The notes under the pieces: generated by a model
Told to the model about the DNA's origin: nothing
Database searches by the model: none
What the model saw: the letters and a program-made list of their open reading frames with translations, nothing else
NCBI GenBank assembly: GCA_949592205.1
Contig: CATIUR010000004.1
Coordinates: 89,206,337 to 89,270,336, forward strand
Length of the DNA: 64,000 nucleotides
Direction of reading: 5' to 3'
Origin: Helichrysum umbraculigerum
Lineage: Eukaryota; Streptophyta; Magnoliopsida; Asterales; Asteraceae
Shown: piece after piece, positions 52,906 to 63,640 of the stretch
How the letters are laid out: each line of letters begins with the position of its first letter
How positions within the stretch are numbered: the stretch's first letter is position 1
Position numbers and translations under genes: made by a program

Positions 52906-55184
52906 TGTAACACCCCCAAGTTTAACGAGTTGCGGAAGCATATATTGGGTGTTACTAATCAATATACAAAGCACAAGATTAATAGTAAACGACCTCTAAA
53001 TGAGACGTTTAGAAAAGGTTTCATAAATAATAATCGTTTGAAAACCGTAGGTTTTCGTATACAAAAAGTAGTTCCCTAGAGTCCACGCGTATAGCGGGAG
53101 ATTCTATTACATAATCGTAGTTACAAAAGATAATGCCAAATAATCTCCGTTAAATGCAGTTTGGAAATCATGCGACTCTAGCTAGTCATCCTGGAGTGAT
53201 TCTACTCCGTATGTGTACCTGAGATACAAAGCTAAAAAGTGTCAACCAAAAAGGTTGGTGAATCTCACAGGTTTAGTAATAAGTACGTGTTATGAACCAC
53301 AAGTATGTACCCGTATTGCTTTCAAGCAAAGTAAGTAAATCAGTTTATCAGTACAGTGCCATGAGCTCATAAGTTGAAGCTTAACAGTGTAGTGTGAAAT
53401 AAATCACGTACCCCCGTGAGTGCTATCCGCACACTCATATGTAACAAATACTAATATGTCTGTTTCTACGTGTAAATCAGTACGTGGTGGCGCTACCACC
53501 CCAGACAGGGATTGTCAGTCCCAAATGGATCCATCTATTAGTAATCGCGCTTAAGTCCATAACTAACAACTTACGATTAGGAGGCTTTCAGTGGATAAAA
53601 GTAACTCATGTGTTTGTTTGTAATCAGTAATGTTTTCAGTTCAGTACATTGTGTTCATACGTAAAACAGTTGCTAAGTATCTCACCCCAAAGTATAAAAC
53701 AGTAAAAGTGGGGCTGTAAGACTCACCTGAGTCTTTGCAAGTACGTTTATGTCAATAAACGAGTAAGTAGTATCAACCGTAGGTTCTCCGAACCCGTAAC
53801 CTTCAAATGCCTAAACACGTAAGGTTAAGTAAGTAGATGTCTCGCAAGACCATCTAGGCTAGTTGTTCATACAACCCGTTGTGTGTAATGTTGGTTCGTT
53901 CTCGTTTGTATCAAAGTATACGGCCCGTTGGTGATTTGTTATAATTAAAGTTTATCATTTATAACGCAATTTAGTGTAATTGTAATAGAAAGTATGTTCT
54001 ATGACGTTTGTTAAGTCGTATGACATAAGTATTTGAAGTTGTGTAAGTTCGACACTTAGTAAAATCTGACTTTTCAAGGTTCTGTTATGTGCGACGTAGC
54101 GTGCGACGTAGGGTGCGACGTCGGGTGCGACGTCAGGTGCGACGTCGGGTGTGACGTCAGGTGCGACGTCGGGTGCGACGTCGGGTGCGACGTGGGCATG
54201 TACGTCGCAGGATGCGACCTTCGCAAATCAATGCGACGTAGGAGGCAGCGTCGCTAATGCGACGTTGAGGTTTTTATGCGACGTAGGCCGCGACGTCGCA
54301 GAGGCCCCTGGCCAAATGCGACGTAGCGGTCTGATGGCCGGAATTTTTGTCGAAAACGAGTTTTCCGGTTTCCGTTGGGTCCAAATCTTTTACCCAACCC
54401 TTATATGAACATATTAAGCCTATTAAAACCGCAAACTAGTAAAAACGATCAAAAACGAGAGATATCGGGATTTGTCGGAAACTTACAAAATGTCGGATCG
54501 AAAATCCGGAAAGATAGGAATGTAGATCGTGTTGTCGTGGTCACTTTTCTCCAAACGAGCGATGTGTTTCGGCGAGGTTTGATGGTGTTATTTGATGATT
54601 TTTGTGATGAATGTGGGTTGTTAGTTGAAAGAAAAAGATGAGAGGAGAGAGAGAGAGATTGGATGGAAATGAGAAGAAAAAAAAGAAAAGTTGGGGGTTT
54701 TTGATGAAAGCCCCCACTTTTCAGTCCACGCGCCGCGCTCCGTGCGGTGTTCGTTTTCCCCGTCGTTTAAGCGTTAAATATTTATTTTACGCGTTTAATT
54801 ATTTTTATAAAATCACAACTCTTGTTAAATAATTTATTTAAATTATTTCCTTAACTCTTTAATGGTTTAACTTAAATTTAATTACTTTTGTTTTTAAATC
54901 GTGTACGTTTTTATCGAGTAGTACAAGGTAGTTACAAACTATTATAAAATAGTATTTCGGTCATAATTGCGTTATTTTAGTTTATAAACATTTGTTCACC
55001 AACGTCCGTGTTAATCGAATAGAATTTCATTCTATTTAAGTTACATACTATTTAATCAAATCGCCAAGTTGTATATATTTACCAACATATAATCCGATAC
55101 ATAAATTAGCCTAACACAGAACTAATTACATGTATTAACAAAGAATTAGGCGCTAATACTAGCCCTAATTTGGCGGTTGTTACA
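52906..55184 (-). repeat. E6 3' LTR
   Basis: Pairs with 60725-63001. The GCGACGT array lies at about 54090-54330. The minus strand has GTAAGT near 54479-54484, matching the E7 position. Confidence 0.95.
54090..54330. repeat. E6 LTR TGCGACGT array
   Basis: Nine GCGACGT-type words occur as a near-regular 10-12-bp tandem (GTGCGACGTCGG, GTGCGACGTCAGG), followed by spaced inverted copies. More tandem than the E7 array, as if recently expanded. Second copy at about 61908-62145. Confidence 0.9.
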
Positions 55185-55201
55185 TTCTCCCCTTGTTAAG
55201 A
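55185..55201 (-). other. E6 polypurine tract
   Basis: Minus strand CTTAACAAGGGGAGAA abuts the 3' LTR, as in E7. Confidence 0.88.
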
Positions 55202-55217
55202 GAATTTCGTCCCGAAA

Positions 55218-58200
55218 TTAGCTCGATTGCACGGTCGGTGCGTTGTCTGGGAAGAGATGTGGGTATTTCTGTCGCATTTGGTCCTCCCGTTCCCAGGTGA
55301 ATTCAGGACCACGTCTAGAATTCCACCTGACTTTTACGATAGGAATGCGACTCTGTTTTAGTTGTTTGACCTCGCGGTCCATTATTTCCATAGGTTCCTC
55401 GACAAAATGAAGTTTATCATCGATCTGAATTTCGTCGAGCGGTATAATCAGTGTCTCGTCAGACAGACATTTCTTCAGATTAGAAATGTGGAATGTGTTG
55501 TGAACGCTGCTAAGCTCAGCAGGAAGTTGCAGGCGGTATGCCACTGGACCAATCTTTTCAAGGATTTCGAATGGTCCGATGTATCTAGGATTTAGTTTGC
55601 CTCGTTTTCCGAATCGAATTACACCTTTCCACGGTGCCACTTTGAGAAGTACCTTGTCCCCTACTTGGAACTCAAGGTGTTTGCGTCTCACGTCAGCATA
55701 GCTTTTCTGACGATCACGAGCGGCTTTTAGTCGGTTTTGTATGCCGACGATCTTTTCAGTTGTTTCATGTATGATTTCTGGACCGGTGAGTTGTGTATCC
55801 CCCACCTCAGTCCAACAGACAGGTGACCGACACTTACGACCGTACAGTGCCTCAAAGGGTGCAGCCTTTATGCTGGTGTGATAACTGTTGTTGTACGAGA
55901 ACTCGCACAATGGTAAGTGATTTTCCCAGTTTTTACCGAAGTCAACTACGCAGGCTCGTAGCATGTCTTCTAGTGTTTGAATGGTTCGTTCGCTCTGGCC
56001 ATCGGTTTGAGGATGGTAAGCCGTACTCATATCCAGACGAGTACCAAGAGATTTCTGCAGTGATTGCCAGAAGCGAGAAGTAAACCGAGCGTCTCGGTCG
56101 GAGATGATTGAGATGGGCACGCCGTGTCTTGACACGATCTCTTTCAGGTAGATCCGTGTCAAACGTTCCATCTTATCAGTTTCCTTGATGGCTAGGAAAT
56201 GAGCAGATTTAGTGAGTCGGTCGACGATCACCCAAATGGTATCGCAACCGCTAAAAGTTTTCGGGAGTTTAGTAATGAAATCCATGGTGATCTGCTCCCA
56301 TTTCCATTGTGGTATTTCGGGTTGTTGTAGCAAACCGGAAGGTTTCTGGTGTTCGGCTTTAACTTTAGAACAAGTAAGACACTTGCTAACATAGGTTGCA
56401 ATGTCAGATTTCATGTTGGGCCACCAGTACATTTCCTTGATGCCGTGATACATTTTGTCAGCACCGGGGTGTATAGAGTATTTAGACTTGTGAGCTTCAT
56501 CCATCACCAAGTCTCGCAGGTTCCCAAAACTTGGTAACCAGATTCGATTTGAGAAGTATTTGGCCCCGTTAGGTTTGGTTTCAAATTGTTTGTCCATGCC
56601 CCGCAAGGCTTCGTTTATCAAGTTTTCTGGTTTGAGTGCTTCGAGCTGAGCGGCGAGAGTTTGATTGATGAGGTCGTTGTGAATGGTCATACCAAGAGCT
56701 CGAACTCGAAGTGGTTTCACTTGTTCCTTTCGGCTTAAGGCATCGGCGACAACATTCGCCTTACCTGGATGATAGCGAATTTCGCAATCGTAGTCAGTGA
56801 GCAACTCGACCCATCGACGTTGCCTCATGTTGAGATCCTTTTGATCGAAGATATGTTGGAGACTTTTATGGTCAGTAAAGATTGTACACTTGGTACCGTA
56901 TAAGTAGTGTCTCCAGATTTTTAGAGCGAATACAACAGCCCCCAACTCTAAGTCATGAGTTGTGTAATTCTTTTCGTGGACCTTGAGTTGTCGAGAGGCG
57001 TAAGCGATGACCTTGTCTCGTTGCATCAGCACGCAACCAAGACCTTGGTGTGAAGCATCACAGTATACCACGAAGTCATCGTTGCCTTCGGGTAAAGATA
57101 AGATAGGTGCACTGCAGAGTTTTTGTTTTAGTAGTTGAAAAGCCGACTCCTGTTTGTCAGTCCAATCGAACTTCTTTTCTTTTTGAGTCAGTGCAGTGAG
57201 AGGTAGGGCTATTTTCGAGAAATTCTCAATGAACCGCCTGTAGTATCCGGCGAGTCCTAAGAATTGGCGTACCTCGGTCGGGGTTGTAGGTGCTTGCCAA
57301 CATTTGATAGCCTCGATTTTTGAAGGATCGACATGAATCCCTTGATTGTCAATGACGTGTCCAAGGAATTGAACGGTTTGCATCCAGAACTCACACTTAG
57401 AGAATTTGGCGTATAACTCTTCGTGTTTGAGCAGCTCTAGGATGGTTTTCAGGTGTTGCGCGTGTTCTTGTTCAGTGCGTGAGTAAATCAAGATGTCATC
57501 GATAAAGACGATAACAAACTTGTCAAGGTAAGGTTTGCACACCCGATTCATAAGGTCCATGAACACAGCCGGTGCGTTGGTTAAGCCGAATGGCATCACT
57601 TGGAATTCATAATGCCCGTAGCGAGTTCGGAAAGCGGTTTTAGGAATATCTTCATCACGAACTCGGAGTTGGTGGTAACCAGACCGTAGATCGATCTTTG
57701 AGTAAAAACTCGATCCCTGAAGTTGGTCAAACAGGTCATCAATGCGAGGAAGTGGGTAACGGTTCTTGACAGTTAATTTGTTGAGTTCACGGTAGTCGAT
57801 GCACATGCGGAAAGAACCGTCTTTCTTTTTCACAAACAGGACCGGAGCTCCCCAAGGTGAGGAACTTGGTCGAATAAATCCCTTGTCCAGGAGTTCCTGT
57901 AACTGAGTAGACAACTCCTGAAGTTCGGATGGGGCTAATCGGTAAGGTGCTCGTGCCACGGGTGCTGCACCGGGCACAAGGTCAATAGAAAATTCGACTT
58001 GTCTAGGTGGCGGAAGGCCAGGCAAGTCTTCAGGAAAGACTTCTGGGAAGTCTCGAACGATAGGCACATCCTCAAGTCGCTTTTCCACCGACTTTTTCTC
58101 CATAACGTGCGCGAGGATTGCCTGGTACCCTTTTCTCAAGTACTTTCGGGTTTTCATGCAAGAAATGATGTTTATTCTCGTCCCACCGGTCTCCCCTTGT

Positions 58201-59633
58201 ATGCTCAAAGTTCCACCGGTGACGAGAGGAATGCGTACGATTTTCTCAAAACAAATGATTTCGGCTCGGTACTTGGACAACCAATCCATACCGACGATGA
58301 TGTCAAAGCTGCCAATTTCGACAGGTATCAAGTCAATGGAAAAGAGCTCGTTAGCTAAGTTCAGAGTGCAATTAGGTACCACACTGTCGGCCTCAATAAG
58401 TTTTCCGTTTGCCAATTCTATTGTGTACTTAGAATCTAAGGCAATAGGTGTAGTGTCAAGTAGTGGGTAAAATTCGTCGGAAATAAAGCTCTTATCAGCA
58501 CCAGTATCAAATAAAACAGATGCAGTCAAGTTGTTGAGAAGAAACGTACCCGTGACCACATTCGGGTCTTGACGGGCTTCCCCAAATTTCAGTACAAAAG
58601 CTCTTCCTCGAGCATTGTTATTGTTCCTGTTGTTGTTGTTGTTCAGCTTCGGGCAGTCTTTCTTGAAATGCCCCGTTCCATTGCACCCATAACAAGTCTT
58701 TGGTGCCGAGGTGTTGGTGTCAGTGGTGTTTGATCTACAGTCCTTAGCCAAGTGTCCAAATCTCTTACACTTGCTACAGGGACACGAACCAAAGTGGTGT
58801 CGTTGGCACTTGGAGCAGTAGGGCTTGGTTCCCTTGTACGCTCCCTTGTCATCAGTATTGGAGGTGTAGGCTTTAATGGTTTCAGGTTTCTTGGTTTGGT
58901 GGTTGTTGTGGTTGTCGGACCATTTTCTTTTATTGTTGTTGTTGGAGGATGGAGTGGGTGGTTCTGGGTCCTCGTTCATGGCTAGAAGTTCATGGGCCAA
59001 CCGAATGGCGCCGTGAAGAGTGGTTTGGTTTGATGAGGCGACATTTCCCCGGACAGGTTCCGGGAGGCCGCGGATGTATTTCTTAATCTTGTCGGGCCCA
59101 GTACCTGCCATAGCTGGGCGAAGAACAGTAAGTTGTTGGAATCGGGTGGTGTATCCGACGATATCAGTTCCTTGTACCTTTAAGTTCCAGAACTCTTCGT
59201 CCAGCTTGTGAAGTTGTTCGGACGGGCAATACTCATCAGTGAGCATTTTCTTCAGGTCCTCCCAAGGGAGTAGGTAAGCAGTGTCAATACCCACAGACTG
59301 GGTATAGGAATTCCACCACGAGAGGGCACCATCTTCAAGGGTGCAGGTGGAGAATTTGACCTTGTCGTCTTCCGCACATTTGCTGATGCGGAAAACTGAT
59401 TCCATCTTTTCGAACCATCTGATAAGTCCGATGGCTCCTTCAATCCCCTTGAAGCTCAAGGGTTTGCAGTTTTGGAAATCCTTGTATGAACAAGGTTTAG
59501 CAGCAGAGGTTTCAGCGGCATAGCTGTTTCTTGTGGAACCTGGTGGAGTATTCCGGGCTAAGGCTTCAGTAACAGCCTGAGTTATAAGAGAGGTAATCTG
59601 GGCATCGGTGTATGGTCGTGTCTTTGGCGGCAT
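55218..59633 (-). CDS. gag-pol: E6 gag-pol polyprotein, intact
   Basis: A single 1471-residue frame with the E7 domain order: gag core, zinc knuckles (CSKCKRFGHLAKDC, CYGCNGTGHFKKDC), protease LFDTGADKSF, RT with FIDDILIYS, RNase H, integrase with HHCC, D, D and E all present (MDFITKLP, ISDRDARF, TDGQSE), GPY/F and chromodomain-like end. The first ~60 residues and all of pol are nearly the same as E7, but gag residues about 75-260 are only roughly half identical. No disruption seen, so probably competent. Confidence 0.95.
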   Translation of the reverse strand: MPPKTRPYTDAQITSLITQAVTEALARNTPPGSTRNSYAAETSAAKPCSYKDFQNCKPLSFKGIEGAIGLIRWFEKMESVFRISKCAEDDKVKFSTCTLEDGALSWWNSYTQSVGIDTAYLLPWEDLKKMLTDEYCPSEQLHKLDEEFWNLKVQGTDIVGYTTRFQQLTVLRPAMAGTGPDKIKKYIRGLPEPVRGNVASSNQTTLHGAIRLAHELLAMNEDPEPPTPSSNNNNKRKWSDNHNNHQTKKPETIKAYTSNTDDKGAYKGTKPYCSKCQRHHFGSCPCSKCKRFGHLAKDCRSNTTDTNTSAPKTCYGCNGTGHFKKDCPKLNNNNNRNNNNARGRAFVLKFGEARQDPNVVTGTFLLNNLTASVLFDTGADKSFISDEFYPLLDTTPIALDSKYTIELANGKLIEADSVVPNCTLNLANELFSIDLIPVEIGSFDIIVGMDWLSKYRAEIICFEKIVRIPLVTGGTLSIQGETGGTRINIISCMKTRKYLRKGYQAILAHVMEKKSVEKRLEDVPIVRDFPEVFPEDLPGLPPPRQVEFSIDLVPGAAPVARAPYRLAPSELQELSTQLQELLDKGFIRPSSSPWGAPVLFVKKKDGSFRMCIDYRELNKLTVKNRYPLPRIDDLFDQLQGSSFYSKIDLRSGYHQLRVRDEDIPKTAFRTRYGHYEFQVMPFGLTNAPAVFMDLMNRVCKPYLDKFVIVFIDDILIYSRTEQEHAQHLKTILELLKHEELYAKFSKCEFWMQTVQFLGHVIDNQGIHVDPSKIEAIKCWQAPTTPTEVRQFLGLAGYYRRFIENFSKIALPLTALTQKEKKFDWTDKQESAFQLLKQKLCSAPILSLPEGNDDFVVYCDASHQGLGCVLMQRDKVIAYASRQLKVHEKNYTTHDLELGAVVFALKIWRHYLYGTKCTIFTDHKSLQHIFDQKDLNMRQRRWVELLTDYDCEIRYHPGKANVVADALSRKEQVKPLRVRALGMTIHNDLINQTLAAQLEALKPENLINEALRGMDKQFETKPNGAKYFSNRIWLPSFGNLRDLVMDEAHKSKYSIHPGADKMYHGIKEMYWWPNMKSDIATYVSKCLTCSKVKAEHQKPSGLLQQPEIPQWKWEQITMDFITKLPKTFSGCDTIWVIVDRLTKSAHFLAIKETDKMERLTRIYLKEIVSRHGVPISIISDRDARFTSRFWQSLQKSLGTRLDMSTAYHPQTDGQSERTIQTLEDMLRACVVDFGKNWENHLPLCEFSYNNSYHTSIKAAPFEALYGRKCRSPVCWTEVGDTQLTGPEIIHETTEKIVGIQNRLKAARDRQKSYADVRRKHLEFQVGDKVLLKVAPWKGVIRFGKRGKLNPRYIGPFEILEKIGPVAYRLQLPAELSSVHNTFHISNLKKCLSDETLIIPLDEIQIDDKLHFVEEPMEIMDREVKQLKQSRIPIVKVRWNSRRGPEFTWEREDQMRQKYPHLFPDNAPTVQSS

Positions 59634-59918
59634 GATTCTTCAATAAAAGAAATGAAGATACATGAGATTTTTGTAAGAGAAATTGCATTTATTTCAGATG
59701 TACATGTATAAAGATGGTAATACATAACATCAATATGAAAAAGGATTATGGCAATTAATATGAGTTGAAACAGCAAGAAAAACTTGATAGATGATACGAG
59801 TTCAAAGGTTACATCCTACAGATGTATTACAAAAGGTGTCGGGAATTATTACATCCGACTGAAACATAGAGTAGTGCTTAGATAGTTACTAGATTACAGG
59901 ATAAAGACTACACTAGTT

Positions 59919-60404
59919 TTAACGTAGATTAATTTGTTCCATCATCGTGACAAGACGGTCCACAGTGTTTGCAAGCCTGCTAGCTTGTCGGGCGTTGTCT
60001 TCGGCTAGTGCTAGTCGTTGTGTTAGTCCGCGCGCATACTCTTCTGCCTCAAGTGAGCGCTGCACACATTCATCCATCCTTAGTTGCAGAAGGGCATTTT
60101 CCACCCTTATTTCTATAATTTGGTTGCGAAGGACATCCATGTTGTTGTTTGTGGTTTCTAGGTCGTCGGAGACTTCTTCTATGCGTTCGAGGGATGTAAG
60201 TCTCCAGTTTTCGTTTGTTTCCTGCAACACGACATCCATGGTGCGAAGTCGTTGCTCGTGTTGGTTCACCCTAGCGGCTAAGGCCGGCAAGGTAGAGTGA
60301 GTGGAGTACGGACCAGCTCGAGGCAACCTAGCGTTCCTCCTTGCTGCCCTTGGGTTCTGCGACCCGGATTGAGAACGAGATGAATTGGATGGGATGTTTG
60401 CCAT
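59919..60404 (-). CDS. E6 extra upstream ORF, 161 residues
   Basis: Between the 5' LTR and gag, sense orientation. The N-terminus is S/R-rich (MANIPSNSSRSQSGS); from residue ~45 a long heptad pattern suggests a coiled coil (RIEEVSDDLETTNNNMDVLRN; RLALAEDNARQASRLANTVDRL). It ends with MEQINLR. The E7 slot has an unrelated ORF but keeps a trace of this last segment beyond its stop. Function unknown. Confidence 0.6.
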   Translation of the reverse strand: MANIPSNSSRSQSGSQNPRAARRNARLPRAGPYSTHSTLPALAARVNQHEQRLRTMDVVLQETNENWRLTSLERIEEVSDDLETTNNNMDVLRNQIIEIRVENALLQLRMDECVQRSLEAEEYARGLTQRLALAEDNARQASRLANTVDRLVTMMEQINLR

Positions 60405-60708
60405 TTCTGAGACAAAGCGTTAGTAAGATGAGGCTAATATATATACATATATCATATCCAGCCTAGTGTCTAGCACGTATCAAGTAATGGTCCGGTTCTC
60501 TCGTAGTCAGAGTCAACTATCGTATCCCTGTTCAACATAATTATTTCAGATCTTACATCATCTTTCCTTAATTATACATAGTTGATCAGGCTATGTTAAA
60601 TTAAAGTTGTATGCTGTAATTCCTGAACTAGTCATGTCTAATAAGAGAATACTGCCTAACGGTCATAGTCTAGGCCCACTAAATGCAACCTAGTTCACTA
60701 TAACCTTA

Positions 60709-60722
60709 GGCTCTGATACCAA
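60709..60722 (-). other. E6 primer-binding site, tRNA-iMet
   Basis: Minus-strand TTGGTATCAGAGCC, two bases inside the 5' LTR. The leader 60405-60708 is non-coding and resembles that of E7. Confidence 0.9.
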
Positions 60723-60724
60723 TC

Positions 60725-63001
60725 TGTAACACCCCCAAGTTTAACGAGTTGCGGAAGCATATATTGGGTGTTACTAATCAATATACAAAGCACAAGATTA
60801 ATAGTAAACGACCTCTAAATGAGACGTTTAGAAAAGGTTTCATAAATAATAATCGTTTGAAAACCGTAGGTTTTCGTATACAAAAAGTAGTTCCCTAGAG
60901 TCCACGCGTATAGCGGGAGATTCTATTACATAATCGTAGTTACAAAAGATAATGCCAAAGAATCTCCGTTAAATGCAGTTTGGAAATCATGCGACTCTAG
61001 CTAGTCATCCTGGAGTGATTCTACTCCGTATGTGTACCTGAGATACAAAGCTAAAAAGTGTCAACCAAAAAGGTTGGTGAATCTCACAGGTTTAGTAATA
61101 AGTACGTGTTATGAACCACAAGTATGTACCCGTATTGCTTTCAAGCAAAGTAAGTAAATCAGTTTATCAGTACAGTGCCATGAGCTCATAAGTTGAAGCT
61201 TAACAGTGTAGTGTGAAATAAATCACGTACCCCCGTGAGTGCTATCCGCACACTCATATGTAACAAATACTAATATGTCTGTTTCTACGTGTAAATCAGT
61301 ACGTGGTGGCGCTACCACCCCAGACAGGGATTGTCAGTCCCAAATGGATCCATCTATTAGTAATCGCGCTTAAGTCCATAACTAACAACTTACGATTAGG
61401 AGGCTTTCAGTGGATAAAAGTAACTCATGTGTTTGTTTGTAATCAGTAATGTTTTCAGTTCAGTACATTGTGTTCATACGTAAAACAGTTGCTAAGTATC
61501 TCACCCCAAAGTATAAAACAGTAAAAGTGGGGCTGTAAGACTCACCTGAGTCTTTGCAAGTACGTTTATGTCAATAAACGAGTAAGTAGTATCAACCGTA
61601 GGTTCTCCGAACCCGTAACCTTCAAATGCCTAAACACGTAAGGTTAAGTAAGTAGATGTCTCGCAAGACCATCTAGGCTAGTTGTTCATACAACCCGTTG
61701 TGTGTAATGTTGGTTCGTTCTCGTTTGTATCAAAGTATACGGCCCGTTGGTGATTTGTTATAATTAAAGTTTATCATTTATAACGCAATTTAGTGTAATT
61801 GTAATAGAAAGTATGTTCTATGACGTTTGTTAAGTCGTATGACATAAGTATTTGAAGTTGTGTAAGTTCGACACTTAGTAAAATCTGACTTTTCAAGGTT
61901 CTGTTATGTGCGACGTAGCGTGCGACGTAGGGTGCGACGTCGGGTGCGACGTCAGGTGCGACGTCGGGTGCGACGTCAGGTGCGACGTCGGGTGCGACGT
62001 CGGGTGCGACGTGGGCATGTACGTCGCAGGATGCGACCTTCGCAAATCAATGCGACGTAGGAGGCAGCGTCGCTAATGCGACGTTGAGGTTTTTATGCGA
62101 CGTAGGCCGCGACGTCGCAGAGGCCCCTGGCCAAATGCGACGTAGCGGTCTGATGGCCGGAATTTTTGTCGAAAACGAGTTTTCCGGTTTCCGTTGGGTC
62201 CAAATCTTTTACCCAACCCTTATATGAACATATTAAGCCTATTAAAACCGCAAACTAGTAAAAACGATCAAAAACGAGAGATATCGGGATTTGTCGGAAA
62301 CTTACAAAATGTCGGATCGAAAATCCGGAAAGATAGGAATGTAGATCGTGTTGTCGTGGTCACTTTTCTCCAAACGAGCGATGTGTTTCGGCGAGGTTTG
62401 ATGGTGTTATTTGATGATTTTTGTGATGAATGTGGGTTGTTAGTTGAAAGAAAAAGATGAGAGGAGAGAGAGAGATTGGATGGAAATGAGAAGAAGAAAA
62501 AGAAAAGTTGGGGGTTTTTGATGAAAGCCCCCACTTTTCAGTCCACGCGCCGCGCTCCGTGCGGTGTTCGTTTTCCCCATCGTTTAAGCGTTAAATATTT
62601 ATTTTACGCGTTTAATTATTTTTATAAAATCACAACTCTTGTTAAATAATTTATTTAAATTATTTCCTTAACTCTTTAATGGTTTAACTTAAATTTAATT
62701 ACTTTTGTTTTTAAATCGTGTACGTTTTTATCGAGTAGTACAAGGTAGTTACAAACTATTATAAAATAGTATTTCGGTCATAATTGCGTTATTTTAGTTT
62801 ATAAACATTTGTTCACCAACGTCCGTGTTAATCGAATAGAATTTCATTCTATTTAAGTTACATACTATTTAATCAAATCGCCAAGTTGTATATATTTACC
62901 AACATATAATCCGATACATAAATTAGCCTAACACAGAACTAATTACATGTATTAACAAAGAATTAGGCGCTAATACTAGCCCTAATTTGGCGGTTGTTAC
63001 A
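60725..63001 (-). repeat. E6 5' LTR
   Basis: Pair of 52906-55184. GCGACGT array at about 61908-62145; possible splice donor GTAAGT on the minus strand at 62300-62305, upstream of the array in the transcript. Confidence 0.95.
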
Positions 63002-63006
63002 ATATT

Positions 63007-63640
63007 ATTTCACGACGCATTTAAAGTCATCCCACAAATATATACGCTAACTACATCACAACAAATACAATAGTAATCTACTCGCTAATCATGGCATAAA
63101 CGATCTCTAGCATAATTAAAGTATACATATTTAATTAAGATAGAAAAGGATAGATATAACCGAGATTAATATGCGAGAAGGAATAGACTTGAATTAATAA
63201 GAGTTGCTCCAAGCGTACACCAAAGATTACAAATACGTTCCTCACCAAGGGTTACAAGCCCGTTCCTTGCTTCTATTTTAACTAGCCTAACACTACTTTA
63301 AAGTAAGAAAATAAAAAAGAAAGAAAAGCTAGAAGCTATAGAAAGAAAGTATGTTTTTTCCAAGATATGGATGGTGCATCTTGCAAATGAGCCGCATGCC
63401 TCCTGTTTATAGGAGAGTTTTGGTGCATGTTAGCAAGTGGAAGCTCACAATAGCAAAAGGTGGAAAAGGTGGTGGCACCGGGTACGGGAAGGTGGTGGGA
63501 CAAGGTACCTAAAGTTGCGTAAAGGTGGTGCACGAGGTACGTAAAGTTGCGTAAAGGTCTAGCACCGGGTACACGCAAGGACCAAAAACATACTTTCTTT
63601 CTATAGCTTCTAGCTTTTCTTTCTTTTTTGCTTGATTAGG
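63007..63640 (-). repeat. E4 5' LTR, outer part with promoter
   Basis: Continuation of the E4 LTR beyond E6. A minus-strand TATAAA at 63406-63411 is followed by AGGCATGCGGCTCATTTGCA, probably the start of R. Upstream in U3 (63450-63580) are short direct repeats containing AAAGTTGCGTAAAGGT and GCACCGGGTAC. The outer boundary is not certain. Confidence 0.5.

Larger units (their letters stand above)
52906..63001 (-). mobile_element. E6: young Ty3/Gypsy chromovirus, apparently intact
   Basis: LTRs of 2279 and 2277 bp with TGTAACACCC and TGTTACA ends, PBS, extra ORF, full gag-pol and PPT. By eye only about five substitutions or small indels separate the LTRs (one in the GCGACGT array, one in a GA repeat). 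Close relative of E7 but with diverged LTR and gag. Inserted in the E4 LTR. Confidence 0.95.
1..63640 (-). mobile_element. E4: old Athila-like LTR element, split by nested insertions
   Basis: This is the outermost layer, read on the minus strand. The pieces still join in order: 5' LTR (51544-52905 and from 63007 upward), PBS, gag, an aspartic-protease-like region, a second ORF, then 3' non-coding sequence running off the left edge. Four insertions (E6, E5, E3 with E7, E1 with E2) interrupt it, and each is bracketed by a 5-bp TSD, which shows the host pieces were once contiguous. No RT, RNase H or integrase lies between the protease and the second ORF, so E4 itself was probably non-autonomous. 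The gag and the tRNA-Asp-type PBS point to the Athila lineage. The right boundary is uncertain and the left end is outside the window. Confidence 0.75.

Noticed and set aside
54090..54330. CRISPR-like look of the GCGACGT tandem
   Set aside because: The unit is about 10-12 bp without unique spacers, repeats are mixed in orientation, and the context is a plant LTR.
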